Translations under genes and position numbers: made by a program
Assembly (NCBI GenBank): GCA_900541855.1
Contig: UQLD01000010.1
Span: 1 to 64,000 of the forward strand
Origin: an uncultured Collinsella sp.
GTDB taxonomy: Bacteria; Actinomycetota; Coriobacteriia; Coriobacteriales; Coriobacteriaceae
DNA length: 64,000 bases
Direction: 5' to 3'
Part shown: positions 47,114-55,447 of the stretch, piece after piece
How the letters are laid out: each line of letters starts with the position of its first letter
How positions within the stretch are numbered: position 1 is the stretch's first letter
Notes under the pieces: generated by a model
What the model saw: only the letters and a program-made list of their open reading frames with translations
The model's database searches: none
What the model was told of the DNA's origin: nothing

Positions 47114-49093
47114 TTACGCTCCATCCCGCGCATGCTCGGACTCAAACTCTTCAATTGCCGCCATAAACTGCTCGCCAAAGGCGTCGGCCTTTTTCTCGCC
47201 AATGCCGTTGACCTGGATCAGCTCGTCGCGCGTCTGCGGGCGTAGGCGGCACAGGCCGCGCAGGGCCTTGTCGGAAAAGACCATATACGGCGCCATCTCC
47301 AGCTCCGCAGAGATCTCCTTGCGGAGGGCACGCAGGCGCTCGAACAGCTCGGCATCATCGCCCACGCGCGGGCGTTGATCCAGCTCGGCCTCCTCGCGCA
47401 GCAGATCCACCGCACGGCGAGCGCGGGCCGAGGCCTTGCGCTTGGACGCGCGACGCTTAACGGTAAAGGCAAACGCCTCATCCTCGACCTCGGTGGCACG
47501 CGGGCCCAGCCCCACGACCGGGTATTGCCCCTGCGAGGTGGCCAGATAGCCGCGGCCGCACAGCTGGCCGATGATGTCCTTGATGCGCCCGACCGATTCG
47601 CTCGACAGCTCACCGTAGCCGCGGTCCTCGTCCAGATGCATCTGGCGAATGCGCTCGGTGTTGCCGCCGTGGAGCACATCGGCGATCAGCGACTTGCCAA
47701 AGCGCATGGGACGCGTAGCCACATAGCGCACGGCGGCGCGGGCCATATCGGTGACGTCCTCGACCTCGAACTGCGTGAGGCAATTGCTGCAGTTGCCGCA
47801 GCCCTCGGCGTCGTCTGCGGTGCCGCCCGCAGCAGCCACAACCGCATGCTCGGCCGCGGCTTCGTCGCCAAAGTAGCGCAGCATGTATTCGCGCAGGCAG
47901 CCGGTGGTATTGCAGTAGCCCTCCATCTGGCTGAGCAGGCGATAACGGTTCTGGAGCGCCCACGCGCGCTGCTCTTCGTCGAGTGCCTCATCGGCAGCAT
48001 CGCCGCGGTCGATCAAAAAGCGGCGCATGCGAAAATCGTTGCCGTTCCACAGCAAGTAACAGCTGGCCGGATCGCCATCGCGGCCAGCGCGGCCCGCCTC
48101 TTGGTAGTATGCCTCGATGCTCTCGGGCACGTTGTTGTGGATGACGTAGCGCACGTTGGGCTTATCGATGCCCATTCCAAAGGCGTTGGTGGCAACCATC
48201 ACCTGAATGTCGTCGTCGATAAAGGCACGCTGGCTCTGGCGGCGGGCGTCGTTGCCCATGCCGGCATGGTAGCGGCCCACGCGAATGCCGCTGGGGCCCA
48301 GCGCCTCGGCAAGCTCGCCTGCCAGCGCATCGACCGTCTTGCGGGTCGAGCAATACACGATGCCGCTCTCGCTCGAATGCGCGATCACGTAGTCGCGCAC
48401 CCACGCGGTCTTGGCCTTGTCGCCCATCTCCTCGCAACCAAAGTAGAGGTTCTTGCGATCAAAACCCGTCACCACGGTCGCGGGGTTTTGCAGGCCGAGC
48501 ATCTGCTGAATGTCCGCACGCACGCGCTCGGTCGCCGTAGCGGTAAAGGCCGCCACGATAGGGCGCTGCGGCAGGGAATCGATGAACTCGCGAATCTGCA
48601 AGTAAGCGGGACGGAAATCCTGGCCCCATTGGCTCACGCAGTGGGCCTCGTCAATGGCCACGAGCGGCACGCCGATGCCGCCGTCGGCCGCGGCCTCCTG
48701 CGCAAAGGCTAAAAAGCGTGGCTCGAGCAGGCGCTCGGGTGCCACATACATAAGCTGATAGCGGCCCTCGCGCGCCCGCTTGAGCACGGTGTTTTGCTGG
48801 GCCGGAGTAAGACTGGAGTTGAGATAGCTGGGTCGCGCACCCGCCGCGAGCAGCGCACGGGTCTGGTCCTCCATAAGCGACAGCAGCGGACTCACCACAA
48901 AGGTGATGCCGGGCAGCATAAGCGCGGGCACCTGGTAGCAAATGGACTTGCCGGCGCCCGTGGGCATAACACCCAGCGCATCGCGACCGGCAAGAATCGC
49001 ATCGACCATGCGATCCTGCCCCGGGCGAAACGAGGTGTAGCCAAAATAGGCGCCGAGCGTGTCGAGCGCCATCTGCTGCATGCTATCGGTCAT
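47114..49093 (-). CDS. recQ: ATP-dependent DNA helicase RecQ
   Basis: A 659-residue 3'-5' helicase. FRPGQ, Walker A MPTGAGKSICYQ, the DEAH box (IDEAHCVSQWG), and motif VI QEAGRAGRDG are in the two RecA lobes. The Cys zinc motif follows (CLREYML..CGNCSNC), then the winged helix and a C-terminal HRDC domain (QVNGIGEKKADAFG). It acts in repair of stalled forks and recombination. Its link to the following gntR and SIS genes is positional. Confidence 0.95.
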   Translation of the reverse strand: MTDSMQQMALDTLGAYFGYTSFRPGQDRMVDAILAGRDALGVMPTGAGKSICYQVPALMLPGITFVVSPLLSLMEDQTRALLAAGARPSYLNSSLTPAQQNTVLKRAREGRYQLMYVAPERLLEPRFLAFAQEAAADGGIGVPLVAIDEAHCVSQWGQDFRPAYLQIREFIDSLPQRPIVAAFTATATERVRADIQQMLGLQNPATVVTGFDRKNLYFGCEEMGDKAKTAWVRDYVIAHSSESGIVYCSTRKTVDALAGELAEALGPSGIRVGRYHAGMGNDARRQSQRAFIDDDIQVMVATNAFGMGIDKPNVRYVIHNNVPESIEAYYQEAGRAGRDGDPASCYLLWNGNDFRMRRFLIDRGDAADEALDEEQRAWALQNRYRLLSQMEGYCNTTGCLREYMLRYFGDEAAAEHAVVAAAGGTADDAEGCGNCSNCLTQFEVEDVTDMARAAVRYVATRPMRFGKSLIADVLHGGNTERIRQMHLDEDRGYGELSSESVGRIKDIIGQLCGRGYLATSQGQYPVVGLGPRATEVEDEAFAFTVKRRASKRKASARARRAVDLLREEAELDQRPRVGDDAELFERLRALRKEISAELEMAPYMVFSDKALRGLCRLRPQTRDELIQVNGIGEKKADAFGEQFMAAIEEFESEHARDGA

Positions 49094-49184
49094 GATTTCC
49101 TAACGTCCAAGTCATCTGCCGCCGATTATACGCCGCCACGCGGCCCGGCGTCGCCCGGCTGTCAGCCACGCTCATTCTGCGGGT

Positions 49185-49290
49185 AGTCATTGGGGACGTT
49201 CTTGAATGACCAGTCGTTTAAGAACGTCCCCAACGACTAAGGAGTGTCCCCAGGTGCCGGCACAAAAGGAACGTCCCCAAGTGCCGGCCC
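49185..49290. repeat. GGGGACGTTCTT palindrome array
   Basis: TGGGGACGTTCTT (49191-49203) pairs perfectly with AAGAACGTCCCCA (49220-49232). A second hairpin pairs GCCGGCAC with GTGCCGGC (49256-49288). The same array with small changes is at 57761-57886, and a fragment at 26123-26152. It lies in the 401-base gap between recQ and gntR 2, which also holds element B. Confidence 0.75.
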
Positions 49291-49355
49291 GGCAACGTCA
49301 ATGTTTTATCTCTTGACAAGCACGGAAACGTCGCTGGTTGAGCATAAGTCAGCGA

Positions 49356-49453
49356 AAACGCCCCTAAGCGAGCAAGGTGACGTGAAAGAGGAGGGAAGCG
49401 TACTTCGGTACGCGACCGACGATTGAACGTCAGATTGCCGCTTAGGGGCGTTT
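49356..49453 (+). repeat. Structured palindromic element B
   Basis: AAACGCCCCTAAGCG (49356-49370) pairs with CGCTTAGGGGCGTTT (49439-49453), TGACGT (49378-49383) with ACGTCA (49427-49432), and GCGTAC/GTACGC closes a TTCG loop (49398-49413). Between the stems, GTGAAAGAGGAG and CGACGATTGAA match element A. The base changes between A and B keep the pairs. C(UUCG)G on the plus strand is a classic stable RNA tetraloop. Confidence 0.72.
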
Positions 49454-49494
49454 GCAGCGTCGAGCCGTTACGCGGTTTGGTAAAACCGCGTAAC

Positions 49495-50214
49495 TTACAT
49501 GACCATAACGTAGCGCGATCCCACGTAGTACTGCTTACCCATCAGGACCGGCTCGCCATTGGGGCCGATAAAGCCGGCACGCAGGTTGAGCAGTGGATCG
49601 TGCGGAGCAATGCCCAACTCGGCCGCCTGCTCGGTATTGGCACGAACGGCCTCGACCGTGCGGTAGCCAACCGAGACAATCGGCGTTCCGCCAACACGCT
49701 CGACCTCGGCAAAAATCGACTTGTCCTCAAGATCGGCCGTCAACAGCTCACGGTAGGCGTCAAACGGCACAAAGATGTTCTCCTCAAAAATGGGCTCGCC
49801 GTCGGCCGTACGCACGCGCTTGATGTGCAGCAGCAGCGCGTCCTTCTGCAGGCCAAAGAACTCCATCTCGTTTTGACGTGCCGGCACAATCTGGCGATCG
49901 ACCACATGCGCGCCCGCCTTCATGTCATTATCGGCACACAGCGCGGTAAACGTCTGCAGCGTCGAAGCGTGGAACTGGCGGTTGATGTGCGGCGTGGAGA
50001 CAAAGGTGCCACGGCCCTGCTGCTTAACCAGGTAGCCATCGGAGCACAGCTCCTCGACGGCGCGGCGCACCGTAATGCGGCTCACGTCGTACTGCTCGGC
50101 TAGCTCAAGCTCGGACGGAATACGCTCCTTGGGTGCATAAACACCTTTCTCGATCGCGTCCTTGATTTCGTCATAAATCTGCTGGTAAAGCGGTGCATTT
50201 TTGGGCGTAGGCAT
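49495..50214 (-). CDS. GntR/HutC-family regulator with UTRA domain 2
   Basis: A 239-residue regulator, clearly a paralogue of regulator 1. The helix-turn-helix (PLYQQIYDEI..YDVSRITVRRAVEEL..GRGTFVS) is at about 8-73 and the UTRA domain spans 85-235. It lies between recQ and the YitT gene. The decamer TATAACGTCT in its own leader recurs before the PTS operon and, with one change, before EamA 2, so it is the best candidate to control these. Confidence 0.87.
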   Translation of the reverse strand: MPTPKNAPLYQQIYDEIKDAIEKGVYAPKERIPSELELAEQYDVSRITVRRAVEELCSDGYLVKQQGRGTFVSTPHINRQFHASTLQTFTALCADNDMKAGAHVVDRQIVPARQNEMEFFGLQKDALLLHIKRVRTADGEPIFEENIFVPFDAYRELLTADLEDKSIFAEVERVGGTPIVSVGYRTVEAVRANTEQAAELGIAPHDPLLNLRAGFIGPNGEPVLMGKQYYVGSRYVMVM

Positions 50215-50250
50215 ATCTAATCACTCTTATCGAAATATTGAAATAACTAA

Positions 50251-50271
50251 TACGTATATAACGTCTAGTTT
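50251..50271. promoter_or_regulatory. Candidate operator of gntR 2
   Basis: TACGTATATAACGTCTAGTTT lies 37 bases before the ATG. Its core TATAACGTCT (50257-50266) is identical at 56400-56409 and matches 9 of 10 at 57684-57693 (other strand). Confidence 0.55.
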
Positions 50272-50306
50272 CATGTTACCTCATATTGATAAAACGATAC
50301 ACCCTC

Positions 50307-50356
50307 CCTACCAAAAAGCGACAGCTTCATTTTGGCAGGTTTTATCTGGGCAAACG
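50307..50356 (-). repeat. CCTGCCAAAATAAAC palindrome, unit 2
   Basis: A copy of the unit at 42307-42356 in the other orientation, with the leader CGTTTGCCCAGATAAAA and one G-T pair in the stem. A separate 11-bp hairpin (50362-50389, CCCTCGAAAGC arms) lies next to it, downstream of yitT, and might end that transcript although the T run is poor. Confidence 0.75.
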
Positions 50357-50433
50357 AAAGTCCCTCGAAAGCAACGGGGCTTTCGAGGGGCTCATACGGA
50401 AGGGTTGCGCCGGGCCGGTAAAATGCCAAAACC

Positions 50434-51441
50434 CTACTTGCCGTCGTCCTGCTGCAGGCTGTCCTGCTCGCTGAGGCGCGCCTGCCTGCTGGCCATGCGT
50501 GCGGGCTTGTCGGGATCGGGAACGGCCGTGGGCATGGGCTCGTCGACATGACCTCCCCACCAGCCGCCCACAAAGTTGAGCGTGTGGAACACGTTGATCA
50601 CGGCGCCGGGATCAATGTCGCACACCAGCTTGATAATGTCCTGGCTCTCGTAGGTCGATACAACGGCGTGCAGCAGGTACATCTTCTCGCGGCTGTATCC
50701 GCCAATGACCTCGGCGCAGCTAATGCCGTGCTGAAAATGGTCAACATAGGCGGTCATGACCTCGTCCGCCTTGCGCGTTGTGATTTGCAGCGTCACGCGG
50801 TCGTAGCGACGATAGAAGCTGTCGATGGTCTTAGTCGAAATAAACTGAAACACAATGGAATACGCCGCCTTGTCCCAGCCAAACATAAAACCAAAGATCG
50901 CCAGGATAAAGCAGTTGAAACCAAAGATGACGCCCCAGATGGTCTTGCCCGTGTGGTTGGAAACCCACAGCGCGATAAAGTCGGTGCCGCCGGTGGATGC
51001 GCCGGACTTAAGCGCGATGGCAGCTCCCAGACCCGAGACCACGCCGCCAAAAATGATGAGCATAATCTTGTCGCCCAAAAACGGCGCGAAGTGAAAGACG
51101 TTGAGGAACAGCGATGAGAGCACGACCTGCATCATCGAGAAGATCACGAAGCGCTTGCTAATGCCACTCCAGCATAGGAGCGCCACGGGGATGTTGAGCG
51201 CGAGCATGCCGAGCGAGATGTCGATGTGAACGCCGCCCAGCGAGGTAACGCGATCGAGCAGGACCGCGACGCCGGTGAGACCGCTCGGAAGCAGGTCGGC
51301 GGGCTGGATGAACGCCTGGATCAGAAATGTCTGGAGAACGGCAGAAATTGTGACCGCCACGGCGGTAATGGCACGGCGGACGATGGTGAGGCGGCCGAGC
51401 ACGAGCACGCGGTCCGTGAGCTGATCGATGGCGTTCGCCAC
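50434..51441 (-). CDS. YitT family membrane protein with DUF2179 domain
   Basis: A 335-residue protein. Five or six hydrophobic segments (about 18-45, 48-75, 78-105, 110-140, 160-190) form the YitT membrane domain with GLTGVAVLLDR and GGTDFIAL. The C-terminal DUF2179 domain (about 215-295: GISCAEVIGGYSREKMYLLHAVVS) is cytosolic. The family's transport role is unknown. The last 40 residues are a polar tail. Confidence 0.88.
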   Translation of the reverse strand: MANAIDQLTDRVLVLGRLTIVRRAITAVAVTISAVLQTFLIQAFIQPADLLPSGLTGVAVLLDRVTSLGGVHIDISLGMLALNIPVALLCWSGISKRFVIFSMMQVVLSSLFLNVFHFAPFLGDKIMLIIFGGVVSGLGAAIALKSGASTGGTDFIALWVSNHTGKTIWGVIFGFNCFILAIFGFMFGWDKAAYSIVFQFISTKTIDSFYRRYDRVTLQITTRKADEVMTAYVDHFQHGISCAEVIGGYSREKMYLLHAVVSTYESQDIIKLVCDIDPGAVINVFHTLNFVGGWWGGHVDEPMPTAVPDPDKPARMASRQARLSEQDSLQQDDGK

Positions 51442-51580
51442 GTAGGCTCCTTTCGAAGGCAGATGTAGTTGTGGGGCATGCCCGCGATTGTAGCATGGAG
51501 CGTACGGGGGCGCTTCAATTCACTCTCCCTCGACAACCAAAACGGGGCCAGCAGCCCCCACGACCAAAGACCCAAATTAC

Positions 51581-51699
51581 AAGTGAGTAGACTTATTACG
51601 ATCTGCCGAGCACACCCAAAACCGCCACCCCTGTGACCTGCGGTTTTACAAAGGAAGATATCCTTTGTGCTCGGCCTGCGCCAAAAAGTCTACTCACTT
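51581..51699. repeat. Three-way-junction-like palindromic element
   Basis: Outer stem: AAGTGAGTAGACTT (51581-51594) with its exact complement at 51686-51699. Second stem: GCCGAGCAC (51605-51613) with GTGCTCGGC (51667-51675). Inside are two hairpins: AAAACCGC/GCGGTTTT (51618-51625, 51640-51647) and AAAGGA/TCCTTT with loop AGATA (51650-51666). It sits alone in the 355-base gap between yitT and the HAD gene. No reading frame is seen. Confidence 0.75.
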
Positions 51700-51796
51700 A
51701 GCCCGAATCGAAGCCAAACGGATCAAAATCGAAACCAAATTGAGCCAGTCCACCGCAAAAAACGTTTGAACCCGTGCTTCTCGCGGCGGATTGACA

Positions 51797-52426
51797 CTAC
51801 AAAGCGGCCAAAATGTCGGACAGGTTGTCGATGACAACGTCGGCGGCGGACTGGTCCAGGTTAACGCCCTCGTGCGGACGCAGCGCCAGGACGCGGGCAC
51901 CGGAGCGCTTGCCGGCCTCGATACCCAAAGGCGAATCCTCGATAACCAAGCACTCGGCGGGCTCCACCCCCAGCGCCTCCATGGCGCGCAGGTAGATCTC
52001 GGGATCGGGCTTAAACGCACTGCACTCGTGGCCGCTGATGGTGTAGTCCAGCACGTCGGCGATGCCGGCAATCTCCACCAGCTCGTCAATAAGCTCGCGA
52101 TAGGACGAGCTCGCGATGGCACACTTCACGCCGCGCTCGTGCAGCTCACGCATCACCGGCTCCGTCTGCTCGTTGAGCAGCTCGGCATACGGAACGGGGT
52201 GGTCCGGGCTGTAGACCTGCTTATACTCCACGCGCAGGCGCTCGCGCAGCTCAACATCGTCGGGCACCAGCGCCTCCCAAATGGCCGGCTCGTTAGACCC
52301 CGAAAGATCGGGGATCTCGTCAAAGTGAAAGCCCTTCTCCTCCATAAACGCCACGCGGCGACGGTTGTAGAACCACTCGGTATCGACCAGCACGCCGTCC
52401 ATGTCAAACAGCACTGCTTTGATCAT
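51797..52426 (-). CDS. HAD-superfamily phosphatase / beta-phosphoglucomutase-like protein
   Basis: A 209-residue HAD hydrolase. Motif I is FDMDGVLVD, motif II ASSS, the Lys is in SAFKPDPEIYL, and motif IV is IEDSPLGIEAG. The cap is the alpha-helical type 1 of the beta-phosphoglucomutase group. It probably acts on a phosphosugar, and its place beside SIS and PTS genes fits this. I chose the ATG eight bases after GGGAGGAG rather than one six bases before it. Confidence 0.85.
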   Translation of the reverse strand: MIKAVLFDMDGVLVDTEWFYNRRRVAFMEEKGFHFDEIPDLSGSNEPAIWEALVPDDVELRERLRVEYKQVYSPDHPVPYAELLNEQTEPVMRELHERGVKCAIASSSYRELIDELVEIAGIADVLDYTISGHECSAFKPDPEIYLRAMEALGVEPAECLVIEDSPLGIEAGKRSGARVLALRPHEGVNLDQSAADVVIDNLSDILAAL

Positions 52427-52441
52427 ACGCATCTCCTCCCA

Positions 52442-52484
52442 CCTGCCAAAAAGGGTCAGGTTTATTTTGGTGGGTTTTATCTGG
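52442..52484 (-). repeat. CCTGCCAAAATAAAC palindrome, unit 3
   Basis: CCTGCCAAAA (52442-52451) pairs with TTTTGGTGGG (52465-52474) with G-T pairs. CCAGATAAAA flanks it on the minus strand. It ends right at the ribosome site of the HAD gene. Confidence 0.7.
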
Positions 52485-52586
52485 GGTTTTACGGCGCGAC
52501 AGACGCACCCTCCCCAGAGCAAAAAAGGGGATGGGGCGCAAACCCCATCCCCTCTCAATCAACCCGTAAGGTCTACTTACTTGTGA

Positions 52587-53570
52587 TTAGTAGGAAAGCT
52601 TCCACATGTAGCGACGCATGGTCAGCGGGTGCTGACGGGCCTCGGCGATCTGGTTGCCGTACTCGCGCATAACGGCGAGGTGCAGCAGCGGGTTGAAGTA
52701 GGTGACGACGCTCGCGGGCACGGCGTCAGCCAGGCCGTAGTCCTTGGAGTCGATCAGAGCGACCTTGGCGCCCATGCGCTCAAGGAAGGTGAGGGCGCGG
52801 GCGTCCATCGGACGGGTAGCGCCATCGGACATGAAGAAGACGTAGGGCTTACCCTCGGTGGAAACCTCGAACGGGCCGTGGAAGTACTCGCCGGTGTTGT
52901 AGGCGGCGGCGTCGATCCACTGCATCTCGGTGAACAGGAAGGCGGCGTGAGAATAAGCCATCTTCTCGGAGGCACCGGAAGCCATGAAGTAGATCATCTT
53001 GTCGTCCTTGAAGTCCTCGGCGAACTTCTTGGCGAGCTTCTTGCAGTGCTGAGCGGCGTTCTCGCAGAGCTCGAAGACGTTGGTGAGGCCGGTGATCATG
53101 TCCTCGTAGTGGTCATAGCCCTCGGTCTGCTGAAGGATCTCGACAGCAAGAGCGATGGCGTAGCCGGGCTTCTCGCACTTGGCAGCGAAGTTGGCGTGGA
53201 AGCCGTGAACGATGACGTAGTCAGCGTCGACGGTCAGAGCGGAGCCAGCCTTGTTGGTGAGGGAGACGACCGGGCAGTTGTGCTTCTTGGCGGTCTTGTT
53301 GGCCTCGACGGTCTCGGGCGTGGAGCCACCGAGGGAGCAGGTGATCACGAAGGTGTGCTCGTTGACCCAGGAGGGCGTGTCGTAGTTGAACTCGTTAGCG
53401 GTGAAGATCTGAACGTTCAGCTTGTCCGTGTTGTTGGCCAGGAAGTACTTGGCGGGGTAAAGGTCGGACATGGAGGCACCGCAGCCGACGAAGGCGACGC
53501 TGTGGATCTCGTGGTTGGACAGGACGTCAGCGACGATCTGCTTAGGGAGGTTAAGGTCGATCTCGTACAT
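52587..53570 (-). CDS. SIS-domain phosphosugar deglycase-like protein 2
   Basis: A 327-residue double-SIS protein. SIS 1: VAFVGCGASMSDLY with TCSLGGSTPET; SIS 2: MASGASEKMAYSHAAF with the active segment NTGEYFHGPFE. It ends TMRRYMWKLSY, nearly the same as protein 3, so 2 and 3 are close paralogues. It lies directly behind the EIIAB-EIIC-EIID genes and most likely processes what this PTS imports. AAAGGA is nine bases before the chosen ATG. Confidence 0.82.
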   Translation of the reverse strand: MYEIDLNLPKQIVADVLSNHEIHSVAFVGCGASMSDLYPAKYFLANNTDKLNVQIFTANEFNYDTPSWVNEHTFVITCSLGGSTPETVEANKTAKKHNCPVVSLTNKAGSALTVDADYVIVHGFHANFAAKCEKPGYAIALAVEILQQTEGYDHYEDMITGLTNVFELCENAAQHCKKLAKKFAEDFKDDKMIYFMASGASEKMAYSHAAFLFTEMQWIDAAAYNTGEYFHGPFEVSTEGKPYVFFMSDGATRPMDARALTFLERMGAKVALIDSKDYGLADAVPASVVTYFNPLLHLAVMREYGNQIAEARQHPLTMRRYMWKLSY

Positions 53571-53660
53571 CTGACACATTCCTTTCGATTTTTGCGGCGC
53601 CACATTGCCGAGCGCTCGCAGGGTTACCGTGGTTTGGACCGAGTCGCCGGTCCGTTGAGG

Positions 53661-53735
53661 ATGCGACAAGGGGACTGTCCCATTGTCGCATTTTGGGGAT
53701 GGAAGCCTGCCTGGGGTATGGGATGCCAGGCAGGC
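53661..53735. repeat. Two palindromes between EIID and SIS protein 2
   Basis: ATGCGACAA (53661-53669) pairs with TTGTCGCAT (53683-53691) around GGGGACTGTCCCA, a relative of the GGGACAG palindromes. GCCTGCCTGG (53705-53714) pairs with CCAGGCAGGC (53726-53735). Neither has a T run, so they may weaken rather than end transcription between PTS and SIS genes. Confidence 0.65.
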
Positions 53736-53769
53736 CCCCGGGGGAAAGCGGTTAGGCGCTTGGTCGCGA

Positions 53770-54603
53770 CTAGGCCAGAATGCCGGCTGCGGAGAGGGCG
53801 ATGCCGCCCACGATGGCGATCACGAGAAGCCAACCGGTATTGACGTTCTTCTTGATGAGCCAGTACATAAGGCCGGTGAGGCCGAGGGAGATCATCTGGG
53901 GCATCATGCCGTCCAGGATGTCCTGGATAACAACGGTGCCCTCAGCGAACTGCAGCGGGGTGGTGGCGCCGATCAGCGTAGCGATCATGCCGCCCACGGA
54001 CATAAGGCCCACGATGCCGCAGACATACATGAGCTTCTCCATGAGGTCGCCGCCCTGAAGCTTGCTCAGGTACTCGTGGCCGCCCTGATAGCCCATCTTG
54101 GCTGCGAACCAAGTGATCAGCACAGAGGGGACAATGGAGATGAGCATAGCCAGGATCGGGCCCATGATGGAGCCCTGCTGAGCCAGCTGAACGCCCAGAC
54201 CAAAGGCGATAACGCGGATGGTGCCCTGGAAGAAGGAGTCACCGATGCCGGAGAGCGGACCCATGAGGGAGGTCTTGACCGCGTTGATCGAATCGGGATC
54301 GAAGTTCTCGGGATCCTTGGCGTACTCCTCCTCCATGGAGGCGGAGAGGCCCAGGATGAAAGCGCTCGTCTGCGGGGTGCAGTTGTAGAACGCCATGTGA
54401 CGGTGGTAAGCCTCTTTCTTAGCAGCGAGCTGCTTGGGGTCGGACTCGTCCGGATAGAGGCGATCGAGCGTGGGAACCATGCCGTAGAGGAAGCCCATGT
54501 TCATCTGACGCTCGTAGTTCCAAGAGGCCTGGATGGCCCAGGAGCGCCAGAAGAACTGGCTGACCTTCTTGTTCAGGGACACGTCCTTGGTTGCGGTTGC
54601 CAT
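53770..54603 (-). CDS. PTS mannose-family EIID component
   Basis: A 277-residue membrane protein of the EIID type. The N-terminal part has FFWRSWAIQASWNYERQMN and a GFLYGMVPTL motif; helices follow in the C-terminal half (about 125-275), with MGPLSGIGDSFFQGT. With EIIC it forms the sugar channel. AAGGAGGA stands before the ATG, 13 bases after EIIC ends. Confidence 0.93.
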   Translation of the reverse strand: MATATKDVSLNKKVSQFFWRSWAIQASWNYERQMNMGFLYGMVPTLDRLYPDESDPKQLAAKKEAYHRHMAFYNCTPQTSAFILGLSASMEEEYAKDPENFDPDSINAVKTSLMGPLSGIGDSFFQGTIRVIAFGLGVQLAQQGSIMGPILAMLISIVPSVLITWFAAKMGYQGGHEYLSKLQGGDLMEKLMYVCGIVGLMSVGGMIATLIGATTPLQFAEGTVVIQDILDGMMPQMISLGLTGLMYWLIKKNVNTGWLLVIAIVGGIALSAAGILA

Positions 54604-54616
54604 AGTGTGTTCCTCC

Positions 54617-55411
54617 TTAGTCTTCGTCGTCTTCGAGCGGATCGTAGTCGGAATCGACACCGGCAGCTGCATGGGAACCGTTGAACTTGAAGCCCATGAA
54701 GACGACAGCCAGGCACACACCGATCAGAGCGACCGCGATGACGGACAGGTTGAGGTAAGCGGCGAGCAGGAAACCGATGAACAGGAACGGAGTCATACCC
54801 TTCTTGATCATCATGGTGAGCAGCAGGGCCAAGCCGTAGGCGGTCATGATCTTGGTCGAAACGTTAAGACCAGTGGACAGCCACTCGGGAACCATGTTGA
54901 CGATGGCCTGAACCAGGTCGGTGCCAACAAAGACGGCGAGGAAAATCGGCAGGAAGTACATGATGGCGTACAGACCGGAGCCGGCGCAGATGTGCATACG
55001 GTAGGCGGTCTTGAACTTTCCGTTATCGATCGCGCTATCTGCCACATGGGTGAGGGCGGCGATGATGGAACGGAACACGATGCCGAGGAGCTGACCCAGG
55101 ACGGCGACCGGGATGGCGATCGTCATGGCGGTCTCGGCGGAAGCATCGGTCAGGCACGCAAAGGCAGCGGCCACGATGCCGCCCAGGACCATATCGGGCG
55201 GAACGGCGGCGCCGACCTGCACCAGGCCCATGGACACGAGCTCGACGGCGGCACCGACGGCAAGGCCGGTGGGCACATCGCCCAGCAGCAGACCGACGAG
55301 CGTAGCGCCAACGAGGGGCTGCTCGAAGTTAAGACGACCGAGCAGGCGGGAGTCCCACATGCAGAACACGCCGACGAGGCCGACGAGCACCGCACTGATG
55401 AACGTATTCAT
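54617..55411 (-). CDS. PTS mannose/sorbose-family EIIC component
   Basis: A 264-residue membrane protein with seven or eight hydrophobic segments and the EIIC-Man features QPLVGATLVGLLLGD and AAVPPDMVLGGIV. It carries the substrate-binding core of the transporter. A short acidic tail (DSDYDPLEDDED) ends it. It begins 36 bases after EIIAB. Confidence 0.93.
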   Translation of the reverse strand: MNTFISAVLVGLVGVFCMWDSRLLGRLNFEQPLVGATLVGLLLGDVPTGLAVGAAVELVSMGLVQVGAAVPPDMVLGGIVAAAFACLTDASAETAMTIAIPVAVLGQLLGIVFRSIIAALTHVADSAIDNGKFKTAYRMHICAGSGLYAIMYFLPIFLAVFVGTDLVQAIVNMVPEWLSTGLNVSTKIMTAYGLALLLTMMIKKGMTPFLFIGFLLAAYLNLSVIAVALIGVCLAVVFMGFKFNGSHAAAGVDSDYDPLEDDED

Positions 55412-55447
55412 ACCCTTCTCCTTTCAGTCAGGCAAAAGCCTGGTTGA

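Noticed and set aside
49313..49360. Promoter for element B from a TTGACA at 49313-49318
   Set aside because: No acceptable -10 hexamer lies 16-19 bases downstream, so I did not call it.
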